DNA from: JADKAV01 sp963733395
GTDB taxonomy: Bacteria > Actinomycetota > Actinomycetes > S36-B12 > UBA10799
Direction: 5' to 3'
Length of the DNA stretch: 64,000 nt
NCBI GenBank assembly: GCA_963733395.1
Contig: CAVTCZ010000017.1
Location: forward strand, 62,001-126,000
Part shown: piece by piece, positions 9,502-18,886 of the stretch
Numbering within the stretch: the stretch's first letter is position 1
How the letters are laid out: each line of letters begins with the position of its first letter
Notes under the pieces: generated by a model
Told to the model about the DNA's origin: nothing
Databases searched by the model: none
Seen by the model: only the letters and a program-made list of their open reading frames with translations
Made by a program: the position numbers and the translations under genes

Positions 9502-10777
9502 ATGACGCACGCAACTGCCGAAGAGGTCAACGCGGTCGGTCTTCGGGCCCGGGTGGCCGCCTCTGCCCTCCGGACGCTGACCCGGGATCAGAAGGACGCG
9601 GCCCTGCTGGCCATTGCAGACGAACTCGACCGCTTCACCGATCGGATCATCGCTGCCAACGCCCAGGATGTGGCAGCGGCCCGACAAGCCGGAACCGATC
9701 CGGCGATCATCGACCGGCTCACCCTGACCGAGCAGCGGTTGGCCGACATCGCCTCGGCGGTGCGGTCGGTCGCAGGGCTGCCCGACCCCGTCGGCGATGT
9801 CGTGCGCGGTTACACCCTGCCCTAACGGCCTGCGGGTCCGACAGGTGAGGGTGCCGCTCGGCGTGGTCGGGATGGTCTACGAGGCTCGCCCCAACGTCAC
9901 CGTGGATGCCGCGGTCCTGTGCCTCAAGAGCGGCAACGCCGCCCTGCTGCGCGGTTCGGCCAGCGCGGCGCACAGCAACCGCATGCTGATCGACACCATG
10001 CGAGGGGCGCTGGCCGGGACGGAGGTCCCGGTCGATGCCATCTGCCAGGTGCCCGGATTGACCCATGACAGTGTGACCCACTTGACCCGCGCCCGCGGGA
10101 TCGTGGACGTGGTCATCCCCCGGGGTGGTGCCGGACTGATCCGCAGCGTGGTCAACGAGAGCCTGGTCCCGGTCATCGAGACCGGTGTGGGCAACTGCCA
10201 CGTCTATCTGCATGAGGATGCGCGGCTGGACCGCTCCGTCGAGATCGTGGTCAACTCCAAGACCCAGCGGGTGAGTGTCTGCAACGCCGCAGAGACGCTG
10301 CTCGTCCATCAGGACGCCGCCGACCGACTGCTGCCGCAGGTGTTCGCCGCGCTCAAGGAGCAAGGCGTCACGATCCACGGGGACGAAGCGACCGCCAAGC
10401 ATGCGCACAAGGCCGACATCGCGTTTCGGGCCGCGACCGACCTCGACTGGGCCGAGGAGTACCTGAGCCTGGACATGGCGGTGGCGATCGTGCCCGATCT
10501 GCAGGCTGCCCTGGATCACATCGCCAGGTGGAGCAGCGGCCACACCGAGGCGATCGTCACGGACTCCGTGGCAGCCGCAGCGGCGTTCACCGAGGGTGTC
10601 GACTCGGCGGCGGTGATGGTCAACGCCTCGACCCGGTTCACCGACGGTGAGGAACTGGGCTTCGGCGCCGAGATCGGGATATCGACCCAGAAACTGCACG
10701 CTCGCGGTCCGATGGGCCTGGCCGAACTGACGTCCACCAAGTTCGTCATCGAAGGAGATGGGCACGTCCGCGAATGA
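9502..10777 (+). CDS. proA: Gamma-glutamyl phosphate reductase (one frameshift)
   Basis: NADPH-dependent reduction of gamma-glutamyl phosphate to the semialdehyde, the second step of proline synthesis. The ALDH-like protein of about 424 residues has the N-terminal cofactor region (PLGVVGMVYEARPNVTVDAA), the catalytic cysteine in RVSVCNAAETLLV near residue 258, and the C-terminal FTDGEELGFGAEIGIST block. An in-frame TAA at 9823-9825 arises from one surplus base in the CCCT run at 9820-9823; dropping it joins RGYTLP to NGLRVRQV, the expected family sequence. I therefore treat it as one gene, not two. Confidence 0.92.
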
Positions 10778-10792
10778 CGCCGGCCCACTGGG

Positions 10793-10798
10793 TAGAGT
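10793..10798 (+). promoter_or_regulatory. -10 box of a leaderless transcript (small membrane protein, nadD)
   Basis: TAGAGT at 10793-10798 is followed by six bases and then the ATG at 10805, the geometry of leaderless actinobacterial transcripts. No ribosome-binding site lies in between. No clear -35 was found. Confidence 0.45.
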
Positions 10799-10804
10799 CT
10801 GCTC

Positions 10805-10963
10805 ATGGTTAACAGCGCTGTTGTGTTCTTGAGTGCCCTGGCCAGCGAGACGGCGGAGGGCGGCGAAGTCGCCCACGTGTCTCCCTACTGGTACGGCGGC
10901 GTCGCTCTGGGTGTCCTGCTGCTCCTGCTGTTCCTGGTGACCCGCCTCAACATCGACCGCTGA
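10805..10963 (+). CDS. Small single-pass membrane protein upstream of nadD
   Basis: A 52-residue protein starting MVNSAVVFLSALASE, with a polar central stretch and one hydrophobic helix near residues 29-46 (YGGVALGVLLLLLFLVTRL), ending in a short basic tail. It lies between proA and nadD, one base before the nadD ATG, and is too short for many gene finders. Similar tiny membrane proteins occur at this place in other actinobacteria, in my recollection without known function. Start supported by the TAGAGT box six bases upstream. Confidence 0.75.
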   Translation: MVNSAVVFLSALASETAEGGEVAHVSPYWYGGVALGVLLLLLFLVTRLNIDR

Positions 10964-10964
10964 G

Positions 10965-11546
10965 ATGGCCGCACGCCGCAGGATCGGCGTGATGGGGGGC
11001 ACCTTCGACCCGATCCATCTCGGTCATCTGGTCGCGGCTGCGGAGGTGTACCACCGCCTGGCCCTCGATGACGTGGTGTTCGTGCCGACCGGACTGCCGT
11101 GGCAGAAGCAGGACCGGGAGGTGACCTCGGGGGAGCATCGGTACCTGATGACGGTGCTGGCCACCGACCGTTCCCCGTTCCTGGTCAGCCGGGTGGACCT
11201 CGATCGGGACGGTCCCACGTTCACCGCGGACACGCTGCGCGACCTGCACCGCGAGTACGATCCCGCCGACCTGTATTTCATCACCGGTGCGGACACCCTG
11301 GCCGGCCTGCCGAGTTGGCGGGAGCCCGAAGTGGTTCTGGAGCTGGCGCATATGGTGGGAGTGACCCGCCCGGGTCATGCGCTCAGCGCAAACCTGCCGC
11401 CCGAAGCAGTGACGATTCTGGAGATCCCGAGCTTGGACATCTCATCGACCATGTGCCGTGAGCGCGTCGCCCGCGGCGAACCGATCGAGTACCTCGTGCC
11501 GGCCGGCGTCGCCGAGTACATCCGCAAGCACTCGTTGTACCGCTGA
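10965..11546 (+). CDS. nadD: Nicotinate-nucleotide adenylyltransferase
   Basis: Adenylates nicotinate mononucleotide in NAD synthesis. The 193-residue protein has the nucleotidyl-transferase motif GGTFDPIHLGH (residues 11-21), the TGADTLAGLPSW region, and the C-terminal ISSTMCRERV motif equivalent to ISSTxxR. Length is typical. It begins one base after the small membrane-protein stop and its own stop overlaps the ATG of the LCP-like gene, forming the conserved nadD-LCP-rsfS operon. Confidence 0.96.
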   Translation: MAARRRIGVMGGTFDPIHLGHLVAAAEVYHRLALDDVVFVPTGLPWQKQDREVTSGEHRYLMTVLATDRSPFLVSRVDLDRDGPTFTADTLRDLHREYDPADLYFITGADTLAGLPSWREPEVVLELAHMVGVTRPGHALSANLPPEAVTILEIPSLDISSTMCRERVARGEPIEYLVPAGVAEYIRKHSLYR

Positions 11547-12674
11547 TGCACAAACGCGCAGTCGGGGCAGTGGTGCTGCTGGGAGTCGTCATCGCGGCAA
11601 CCGTGGCGATTCTGGTGGCCCGCCAGCAACCGGTCACGCCCGAGCCGGACAACCCGCCGGCCCCGACGACGCGGACCCTGCTCGTGCAACTGCGGGACCC
11701 CTCGCTGTTGGCCATGGGCTCAGTGGTGATGGGGGTCGAGGAGTCGCGGCTGGACCAGATGTGGTGGACCGCGGACTGGTGGATCGACCAGATCGGTCCC
11801 CAGGAGGTCAGTGCTGCGGAGTTGGGGCGCAAACCGGTCTCCTACGTCATGCAGACGGTGGGAGACCAGGTCCAGGTCAAGGTGGACGACGCCTGGGTGC
11901 TGGACAGGTTGGCGTTCGCCGGACTTGTCGACGCCGTGGGCGGGGTCCGGGTCGACGTGGAGAGGCAGACGGTCTACCTGACCGACGACGGCACACCTGC
12001 GCTGTTGCCGGCTGGGGTGCAGGCGCTGGCCGGAGCGCAAGCCGCGGACTACGTCCTGGACGCATCGCTGCAGGACGAGACCCTGCGACTGCAGCGGTTC
12101 CAGTCGGTGTGGGACCAGGTCCTGCGCCGGTTCCCGACCGAACCGGAGAAGGCCCGGACCCTGGTGGTCTCTCTGGGTGCTCTGTCCAAAGCCACCATGC
12201 CCACCGAGGAATTGTCCGTTCTGCTCGCCGATGCCCACGATCTGCGGATCACCGGCGGCGTATGCCCAGGCACAGGTCGGACTCGATGCGGGCAACGCGG
12301 TGCGGGTCCGGCCGGTGCAGGGGGTGCGGATCGCCTACGCCCTGGATCCGGCCGCCACGGCCAGGAACCTCAGTTCGGTGTTCGACGGGTTCCCCATCCC
12401 GGAGGACCCGGTTGCGCGGGTCCAATCGGTGAGTATCCGCAGCGAGGACGTAGAGACGCTGCGCGCGCAACTGCTGGGCCGGTCCTGGCAGTCGGCGTGG
12501 GGCGGGCGGACGATCACGCCTGCGACGACGGTGTTCGTTGACCCATCGGTGCCGGACGAGCAGGTTGTTGGGCTCGAGGAGGCCGTCGGCGTCACCCCGC
12601 AGACCGAGGAATTGCCGCTCGGGCAGTCGCGGGTGGCTCTGGCCGCCGATGCGGACCTGGCTGTGGGATTGTGA
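11546..12674 (+). CDS. LCP-like (LytR-CpsA-Psr) membrane-anchored protein (one frameshift)
   Basis: About 375 residues with an N-terminal membrane anchor (residues 5-24) followed by a Pro-rich linker and an extracytoplasmic domain. The GVEESRLDQMWW, VDAVGGVRVDV and ALAGAQAADYVLD stretches resemble a divergent LytR-CpsA-Psr domain, whose members attach glycopolymers to peptidoglycan; the usual arginine-rich catalytic patch is not obvious. This position between nadD and rsfS is held by LCP/LytR-C proteins across actinobacteria. The frame breaks at about 12254-12258 (one surplus base in GGCGGCG); beyond it a C-terminal domain of about 135 residues continues to the stop at 12674. Function inferred from position and weak similarity. 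Confidence 0.7.
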
Positions 12675-12687
12675 GGACGGAGGAATC

Positions 12688-13038
12688 GTGACGATCAATC
12701 CCGAGACACAGCAGCGGGTCGTGCGGGCGGCCCAGGCGGCACTGGACAAGAAGGCCGTGAACGTCGTGGCGCTGGATGTCAGCGACCACCTGGCCCTCAC
12801 TGACGCCTTCCTCATCTGCACCGGGACCAACGAGCGGCAGGTGGACGCGATCGTCGATGGGGTGGAGGACGCCTTCGACGAGGCACCGGTGCGCCGGGAG
12901 GGCAGGGGCAAGGGTCGGTGGGTCCTGCTGGACTTCGGGGACTTCGTGACCCACGTGCAGCACTCCGAGGAGCGGGCCTTCTACGACTTGGAGCGGCTGT
13001 GGAAGGACTGCCCGGCGATTGAGGTGCCCGATGCGTGA
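12688..13038 (+). CDS. rsfS: Ribosome silencing factor RsfS
   Basis: A 116-residue Iojap/RsfS protein that binds L14 and blocks subunit joining in starvation. Typical blocks are seen: KKAVNVVALDVSDHLALTDA, FLICTGTNERQVDAIVD, and the closing GRWVLLDFGDFVTHVQHSEERAFYDLERLW region. The GTG start at 12688 has the ribosome-binding site GGACGGAGG. The stop lies inside the following gene, which starts at 13031. Confidence 0.96.
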   Translation: MTINPETQQRVVRAAQAALDKKAVNVVALDVSDHLALTDAFLICTGTNERQVDAIVDGVEDAFDEAPVRREGRGKGRWVLLDFGDFVTHVQHSEERAFYDLERLWKDCPAIEVPDA

Positions 13039-13681
13039 TCAGCCCCGCCGGTTGGTCCTGTGGCGCCACGGCCGCACCGCCTGGAATCTGGAACACCGCT
13101 TCCAGGGCCAGACCGATGTGCCCTTGGACGAAGTGGGCGTGCGGCAGGCGCGGGCGGCCGCCGGACTGCTGGTCGCCCTGCGTCCGCAATCGATCGTCAG
13201 CAGCGACCTCAGCCGGGCTCGGGACACCGCCGAGGCCCTCGCCCAGCGTTGTGGGCTGGCAGTGACGACCGATCCGCGACTGCGGGAGACCGACGGTGGG
13301 TCCTGGGAGGGGCGGCGCCGGGAAGAACTGCTGCTGGCCGACCCTGAGGGCTACCGCGCCTGGCTCGCCGGGGAGCATGTACGGCCCGGGGGCGATGGCG
13401 AATGGCGCTCGGAGGTCGGGGAGCGGGTGATGGCAGCGATCTCGGACACGCTGGCTCGCACCGATCCGGGTCGCACAGCGGTCGTGGTGACCCACGGCGG
13501 GGCAGCGCGGGCGGTGCTGGCACCGCTGTTGAACCGGCCGTTCGATCAGGTCCGGTTCCTCGCGGTGATGCGCAATGCCGCGTGGAGCGTCTTCCTCGAG
13601 GGCGACGAATCCAGCAATCCGTGGCAGGTCCTCGAGTACAACGCCCGGTCGCTACCAGAGCCGGCCGAGGCCGACGACTGA
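13031..13681 (+). CDS. Histidine phosphatase family protein
   Basis: A 216-residue phosphoglycerate-mutase-like phosphatase. The catalytic RHG motif is LWRHGRTAWN (His13), the conserved DLSRARDTAEAL block follows, and the second active-site histidine is in VVVTHGGAARAV near residue 155. ATG 13031 overlaps the rsfS stop. In actinobacteria this place is usually occupied by such a phosphatase, sometimes annotated as glucosyl-3-phosphoglycerate phosphatase, but the substrate cannot be read from the sequence. Confidence 0.9.
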   Translation: MRDQPRRLVLWRHGRTAWNLEHRFQGQTDVPLDEVGVRQARAAAGLLVALRPQSIVSSDLSRARDTAEALAQRCGLAVTTDPRLRETDGGSWEGRRREELLLADPEGYRAWLAGEHVRPGGDGEWRSEVGERVMAAISDTLARTDPGRTAVVVTHGGAARAVLAPLLNRPFDQVRFLAVMRNAAWSVFLEGDESSNPWQVLEYNARSLPEPAEADD

Positions 13682-13695
13682 GGTCGGGCGGCGGG

Positions 13696-14125
13696 TCAAC
13701 TGCTGATGTAGGCCTGCAGTGCGTCGCGCTCGGTCTCGAGTTCGGCGAGTCGCGACTTCACGATGTCCCCGATGCTCACGATGCCCACGAGTTCTCCGTC
13801 CGCCATGACCGGGATGTGCCGGACCCGCTTCTCGGTCATGAGCACCATCAACTCGGCGGTGGTCGCATTGGGCTCACAGGTGACCACCAGCGCGGTCATG
13901 ATCCGGCTGACGGGCTGCTCGAGGGCGACCGCGCCATGGCCGTGGGCTGCCCGCGCGACGTCGCGCTCGGACACGATGCCGGCGACCTTGCCGGCGTCGT
14001 CGCAGACGACCACCGCGCCGATCTTGTGCTCGGCGAGGAGGGCCAGCAGTTCGGTGACGGTCGGCATCGGGGGAGACAGTGGCCACGAAGTCCCCCTTGG
14101 TGCTCAGAATGCTCGAGATCTTCAT
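13696..14125 (-). CDS. CBS-domain-pair protein (one frameshift)
   Basis: About 142 residues made almost only of two CBS motifs, which commonly bind adenosyl ligands as energy sensors. The start MKISSILSTKGDFVATVSP is typical of stand-alone CBS proteins. It joins MPTVTELLALLAEHKIGAVV only when one base of the five-G run at 14069-14073 is dropped. The second motif holds EKRVRHIPVMADGELVGIVS. Convergent with the phosphatase gene, 14 bases apart; divergent from the tRNA. No partner domain, so the regulated target is unknown. Confidence 0.85.
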
Positions 14126-14210
14126 GCGCGGTCCTTCCCATGACTGTGTTGTAGCAATCGTGCCGTGAAACGACCCCGCCTGTCACCCCTGCCGGGTCAC
14201 CGGATGCGGG

Positions 14211-14241
14211 TTGTCGGCTGACAGCGGTGTTCTTGTACAGT
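14211..14241 (+). promoter_or_regulatory. Candidate promoter for tRNA-Ala
   Basis: TTGTCG (14211-14216) and TACAGT (14236-14241) are 19 bases apart, and the -10 lies 11 bases before the mature tRNA 5-prime end. Support is consensus match and position only. Confidence 0.45.
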
Positions 14242-14252
14242 TGTTCCGTCGA

Positions 14253-14325
14253 GGGGCTATAGCTCAGCTGGTAGAGCACTTGCCTGGCAGGCAAGGGGTC
14301 TGGGGTTCGAGTCCCCATAGCTCCA
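14253..14325 (+). tRNA. tRNA-Ala (anticodon GGC)
   Basis: The 73-base cloverleaf reads well: acceptor GGGGCTA pairs with TAGCTCC, including the G3:U70 wobble pair that identifies alanine tRNA; D arm AGCTCAGCTGGTAGAGC; anticodon stem CTTGC/GCAAG with loop CTGGCAG giving anticodon GGC; T arm TGGGG-TTCGAGT-CCCCA. Discriminator base A73 is at 14325. The downstream bases are CCCA, so CCA is not encoded in register. It decodes GCC, the preferred Ala codon at this GC content. Confidence 0.97.
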
Positions 14326-14370
14326 CCCACGAAGTAGGTATCCAGAGGCTCGCGTGCGCGTGTCCTCACA

Positions 14371-14570
14371 GGAGCAGGTTGCGCCGCAGGCAAGGAAGTC
14401 GCCGGTTGCGCAATTCGCCGGACCGCGGAGGCTGACGGCTGAACTTGTGGTCGGCATCCGGCCATGTGTGGCCGATTTCGGCACGAAGTTTCCAGCGACC
14501 AGGCGGTGTGACGGTCGCCCCGAGGGGCAGGTTGCGCCGCAGGCAAGGAATGCCTGTTGCGCAATCTGCT
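14371..14570. repeat. Second locus of the TTGCG repeat family, two copies
   Basis: Two copies (from about 14371 and 14524) share GGCAGGTTGCGCCGCAGGCA or close to it, followed after 12-15 bases by TTGCGCAAT and CTGC/CGCC, so each again holds a forward arm and a near-complementary reverse arm. The arms match those at 59-247, although the spacers differ. The gap 14326-14685 holds no gene apart from this. Confidence 0.65.
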
Positions 14571-14685
14571 GCGGCAGCGCAGCTGGATCTGATCCGGGGG
14601 TACCACCTCAGCCCAGCCGGTGCCACTGCCGGCCTGCGCGGGTGCTCGTGGAAGCGGCCCGAAGCCGGGCAATAACCTGGGTCAC

Positions 14686-15432
14686 ATGGCTGATGACTCG
14701 TCCCGGGCCAGGTGGCCCGGGCCGCATCTGTTGGTCATCGGTGACTCGTTGACGTTCCACGGCCCGGATCGTGCCCACCCGCCGAGCGACCCCCGCCTGT
14801 GGCCGAACGTGGTCGCGGCGCAGTTGGGCGGCCATGTCGACGTCGCGGCCGGGGTCGGCTGGACCGCGCGCGACGCGTGGTGGGCGCTGACCCGCGATCC
14901 CATGATCTGGGGGGAGTACCTGCCGCGCGCCGATGCGCTGGTGATCGCGGTCGGTGGGATGGACTCCCTGCCGGCGGTCATACCCACCTACCTGCGGCAG
15001 GGCATCGCCTACATCCGGCCGGGCTGGTTGCGCCGTCGCGTGCGCGCGGCCTATCTGGGGGCGTCGCCGAAGGCGATCGCTGCGCTGCGGGGGCCGCTGC
15101 GACAACTTCCGCAGGAGGCGACCGACCACTACCTGTCGCGGATCGTGCAAGCCGTGCGCACCTGGTACCCCGACCTCCCGATCATCTTCCTGACCCCGAG
15201 TCCGCACGCCGCCCGGCTCTATCCGACCCTGCGGTTCTACGCCGGCGCCGTGGCCGCGGCCCGCCGCTGGGCGCAGCGCGAACAGGTGAGGTTGGTGGAC
15301 ATCACCGGCGCCGCCCAGCGCGGCCTGGACAACGACTGGGTCAACCCCGACGGCATGCACTGGGGGTGGCAGACCCACGAGGAGATCGGCGGGATGGTCG
15401 CAGAGGCCGTCCGTACCGCCTCGGTACCCTGA
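14686..15432 (+). CDS. SGNH/GDSL-type hydrolase family protein
   Basis: A 248-residue esterase-like protein. Block I is VIGDSLTFHG with nucleophile Ser21; a Gly in GVGWTARDAW fits block II; VGGMDS stands where GxND is usual, so the block III Asn is replaced by Asp; block V is DGMHWG with the Asp-His pair near residue 226. No signal peptide or membrane segment is visible, so it is probably cytoplasmic. TAACCT at 14673-14678, seven bases before the ATG and with no Shine-Dalgarno, suggests a leaderless message. Substrate unknown. Confidence 0.8.
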   Translation: MADDSSRARWPGPHLLVIGDSLTFHGPDRAHPPSDPRLWPNVVAAQLGGHVDVAAGVGWTARDAWWALTRDPMIWGEYLPRADALVIAVGGMDSLPAVIPTYLRQGIAYIRPGWLRRRVRAAYLGASPKAIAALRGPLRQLPQEATDHYLSRIVQAVRTWYPDLPIIFLTPSPHAARLYPTLRFYAGAVAAARRWAQREQVRLVDITGAAQRGLDNDWVNPDGMHWGWQTHEEIGGMVAEAVRTASVP

Positions 15433-15437
15433 TAGCT

Positions 15438-15459
15438 GGACCCGCACGGTTGCGGGTCC
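15438..15459. terminator. Perfect 9-bp hairpin between SGNH hydrolase and leuS
   Basis: GGACCCGCA (15438-15446) and TGCGGGTCC (15451-15459) form a perfect stem with the tetraloop CGGT. There is no T-run, as is common for actinobacterial terminators. Its place, six bases after a stop and 20 before leuS, suits either a terminator or a leuS leader element. Confidence 0.5.
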
Positions 15460-15478
15460 GCTGCGTGAAAGGAAACCC

Positions 15479-17942
15479 ATGTCGGACGCGGTCGAGTACG
15501 ACGTCGAAGCCATCCAGAACCGCTGGCTGCAGGTCTGGGACGAGCTCGCGCCCTTCCGGTCCGGCGACCCCGACGACCCCCGGCCGCGCAAGTACGTGCT
15601 GGACATGTTCCCGTACCCCAGCGGCGATCTGCACATGGGCCACGCCGAGGCGTACGCCCTAGGCGACGTCATCGCCCGGTACTGGGTGCAGAAGGGCTTC
15701 AACGTCATGCACCCCATCGGCTGGGACGCCTTCGGTCTGCCCGCCGAGAACGCGGCCATCCGGCGCGGTGTCAATCCCAAGGACTGGACGTACGAGAACA
15801 TCGCGCAGCAGCGGGAGTCGATGCGGCGGTACGCGTGTTCGTTCGACTGGGACCGGACGCTCTACACGTGTGACCCTTCGTACTACCACTGGAACCAGTG
15901 GCTGTTCCTGAAGATGTTCGAGCGGGGGCTGGCCTACCGCAAGGCGAGTTCGGTCAACTGGTGCCCCAACGACCAGACGGTGCTGGCCAATGAGCAAGTG
16001 GTCAACGGCCGCTGCGAGCGCTGTGACGCCGTGGTCACCAAGAAGAAGTTGACGCAGTGGTACTTCCGGATCACCGACTACGCCGAACGCCTGCTGGACG
16101 ACATGGCCCAGTTGGAGGGCAAGTGGCCCGACAAGGTGCTGACCATGCAGCGCAACTGGATCGGACGGTCCACGGGTGCCGAGGTCCAGTTCGAGATCGA
16201 GGGCCGCGACGAGCCGGTCACCGTCTACACGACGCGACCGGACACGCTGTACGGCGCCACTTTCTTCGTCGTGGCCGTGGACTCCGAATTGGCGGCGGAA
16301 CTGGCGCAGGGCACCGGCGTCGAGCAGCAGTTCGCGGACTACCTGACGCAGGTGCGCACGGTGTCCGAGATCGACCGGATGTCCGCCGAGCGCCCGAAGA
16401 CCGGGGTGTTCCTGCAGCGGTACGCCATCAATCCGGTCAACGGGGAGCGGTTGCCGATCTACGCCTCCGACTACGTGCTCGCCGACTACGGGACCGGCGC
16501 GATCATGGCCGTTCCTGCCCATGACCAGCGCGACCTGGACTTCGCCCGCACCTTCGACCTCCCGGTGCGCGTGGTCGTGGCCCACGACGACGACCCGGCA
16601 GTGACCGGTGTGGCCACCGGCGACGACGGACCGCACGTCAACTCGGGTCCGCTGGACGGGCTGGGCACGGCAGAGGCGGTCGAGAAGGTCGTGGCCCAAC
16701 TGGCAGCCGAAAGCCGCGGCCGGGCCGCAGTCAACTACCGCCTGCGGGACTGGCTGATCTCGCGCCAGCGGTACTGGGGAACACCGATCCCGATCATCCA
16801 CTGCCCGCAGTGCGGCGAGGTGCCCGTCCCGGAAGACCAGTTGCCGGTCGAGTTGCCCGACCCCGCAGGCTTGGATCTGCAGCCGAAGGGCACCTCTCCC
16901 TTGGGGGCGGCGACCGACTGGTTGAACGTGCCCGTGCCCCCGCTGCCATGCGCCCGCCCAGCGGGATTCGGACACGATGGACACCTTCGTCGACTCGTCG
17001 TGGTACTTCCTGCGCTACCTGGACCCCAACCGCACCGACGCCGCCTTCGATCCGGAAGAGGCCCGGAAGTGGTTGCCCGTCGACCAGTACGTCGGCGGCG
17101 TCACGCACGCGATCCTGCACCTGCTGTACTCGCGCTTCTTCACCAAGGTCCTGCACGACATGGGCATGGTCGACTTCACCGAGCCGTTCAGCAGCCTGCT
17201 CAACCAGGGCATGGTCGTGATGGACGGCTCGGCGATGAGCAAGTCCCGCGGGAACCTGGTCCGGCTGTCCGACGAGTTGGCGGCCCACGGCGTGGATGCG
17301 CTGCGGTTGACCATGGTCTTCGCCGGTCCGCCCGAGGACGACATCGACTGGGCCGACGTGTCCCCGGCGGCCAGTGTCCGCTTCCTCACCCGGGCATGGC
17401 GGCTCAGTGGGGACGTGACCAGCGAGCCGGGGGCGGACCCGGCTGCCGGGGACGAGTCCCTGCGCCGGGTGATCCATCGCTTGATCCACGAGGCCGGGGT
17501 GGCGATCGATTCGTTCCGCTTCAACGTCGCGGTGGCCAAGGTCATGGAGATGGTCAACGCCACCCGCAAGGCGATCGACTCCGGACCCGGTCCAGCGGAC
17601 CCGGCCGTTCGGGAGGCGACCGAGGCGGTCGCCGTCGTGCTGTCCCTGGTGGCTCCGTACACGGCCGAGGACATGTGGGCGCGGCTGGGGCACGAGCCCT
17701 CGGTGGCCCGTGCCGGGTGGCCGGTCGTGGATCCCGAGCTCGCGGCGGCGCAGACCGTCACCTGCGTGGTGCAGATCGCCGGCAAGGTCAAGGCACGGCT
17801 GGAGGTCGATCCGGGCATCGGGGAGGCCGAGTTGCAGGCGTCGGCGCTGGCCGACCCGGCGATTGCGGGTGCTCTGGATGGGGTTCCACCGCGCCGGGTG
17901 ATCGTGCGGGCGCCGAAGCTGGTCAACATCGTCCCCGGCTGA
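15479..17942 (+). CDS. leuS: Leucyl-tRNA synthetase (one frameshift)
   Basis: Class I aminoacyl-tRNA synthetase charging tRNA-Leu, about 820 residues. The HIGH signature is HMGH in PYPSGDLHMGHAEAYALGD near residue 53; the CP1 editing domain includes TTRPDTLYGATF and GTGAIMAVPAHDQRDLDFA; the KMSKS loop is SAMSKSRGN near 585; the anticodon-binding domain ends in KAKLEV-like KARLEVDPG. The frame breaks at the CCC of 16931-16933: dropping one C joins DWLNVP to CPRCHAPAQRDSDTMDTFVD as expected. Ribosome-binding site GAAAGGA precedes the ATG. Confidence 0.95.
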
Positions 17943-18886
17943 TCGGGGGTTCGGATGCGCGCCCACGCTTCAGGGCACCATGGCCGGCAGACGGGGTCCA
18001 TTGTCGAGCGAAGACACGCGTGCCTTCGGTGCTCATACGCTACCGCGTCGGGGACGGGCGGCGGTCTGGAGCTTGTGTCGCCGTGGGGTAGGGAACAGGT
18101 CGTCGCCTACTACTGCGGCCCGTGAGCGCCCAGCGATACGTCAGTGCGAACGGACGGTCGAGGTACCGACGGCGTGCCTTCATGGCGTGGAATGCGAGCG
18201 TCATTGCCCGCTGTCGAAGCGGAGCAGCGAGCGGCCTCGAGGATGACGGACTCGGCGGAGTCGGATCCGTGGCGCAGTTGCCGCGGCCGCGCTGTCATCG
18301 TCGAGGCCGGGGAGGGACCCGGATGCTTGGGGCTCGATGCGGCGTATCGGCGTGACCCTGGGTCGCGAGCGGAGTCGCGGTTACTCTTCACGCGACGCAC
18401 TCGACGGATCGGCTCGCCCGGTGCTTCGGACGTGAGCGGCGCGCGTCGCGCGGTCGGCGTGCTCGGCAGCGCGGCGCTACCGGGGAGTGGAACGTACGAC
18501 CCGGGAGAGATAGTCACGCGCGGTTACCTCTCCCGGGTGTGCTCATCTCTCCCGCCTAGCGGATCGGCGAAGACTGCGGTGGATCGGAGCCGTGTCCGAC
18601 CCGCCAGATCCGCCGCCGCACCGACCTGCGGACTGCGTCGCCCTGGGCTGTCTCCCACCACGGCACCCCTGACCTCCGCCGGAATCCGAAGGCCCGCCTT
18701 CCCGGCTACTCCAACGTCGATCAGCGCAACGGGGACCCTGGGACGCGGCTGCCGTCGTCGCGGAATGCGCGGAATCCGACCCGGCTCGTGGGGCCGTCGC
18801 TCTGCCCGCTGCTCGAATCTCACCGGTTCAATCCGAAGAGTGGCTGATCGGGGACAGGAGCCCCCCAACTGGGTAAGGATGGTGCA
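17943..18886. other. 944-base stretch without a convincing gene
   Basis: Open frames are present on both strands but their translations are low-complexity Arg/Gly/Pro-rich and show no family signature, ribosome-binding site or third-position pattern that I can support. One palindromic repeat lies at 18473-18557. It may hold decayed sequence or an unrecognised RNA. I see nothing else definable. Confidence 0.6.
18473..18557. repeat. CCCGGGAGAGA palindromic repeat, degenerate copy
   Basis: ACCCGGGAGAG (18499-18509) and CTCTCCCGGGT (18528-18538) form a perfect 11-bp stem with an 18-base loop, while the outer arms are only partly complementary. Its flanks, starting GGCGCTACCGGGGAG and ending ATCTCTCCCGCCT, match the copy at 60681-60766, where the stem is perfect over 27 bp. 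Confidence 0.8.

Noticed and set aside
9502..10777. proA read as two separate genes split by the TAA at 9823
   Set aside because: The two parts join exactly at conserved sequence when one base is dropped; the second part alone would lack the N-terminal substrate region.
14226..14256. tRNA read as tRNA-Gly because of the GGGG start
   Set aside because: The anticodon loop CTGGCAG gives GGC and the acceptor stem has G3:U70, both specific to alanine.
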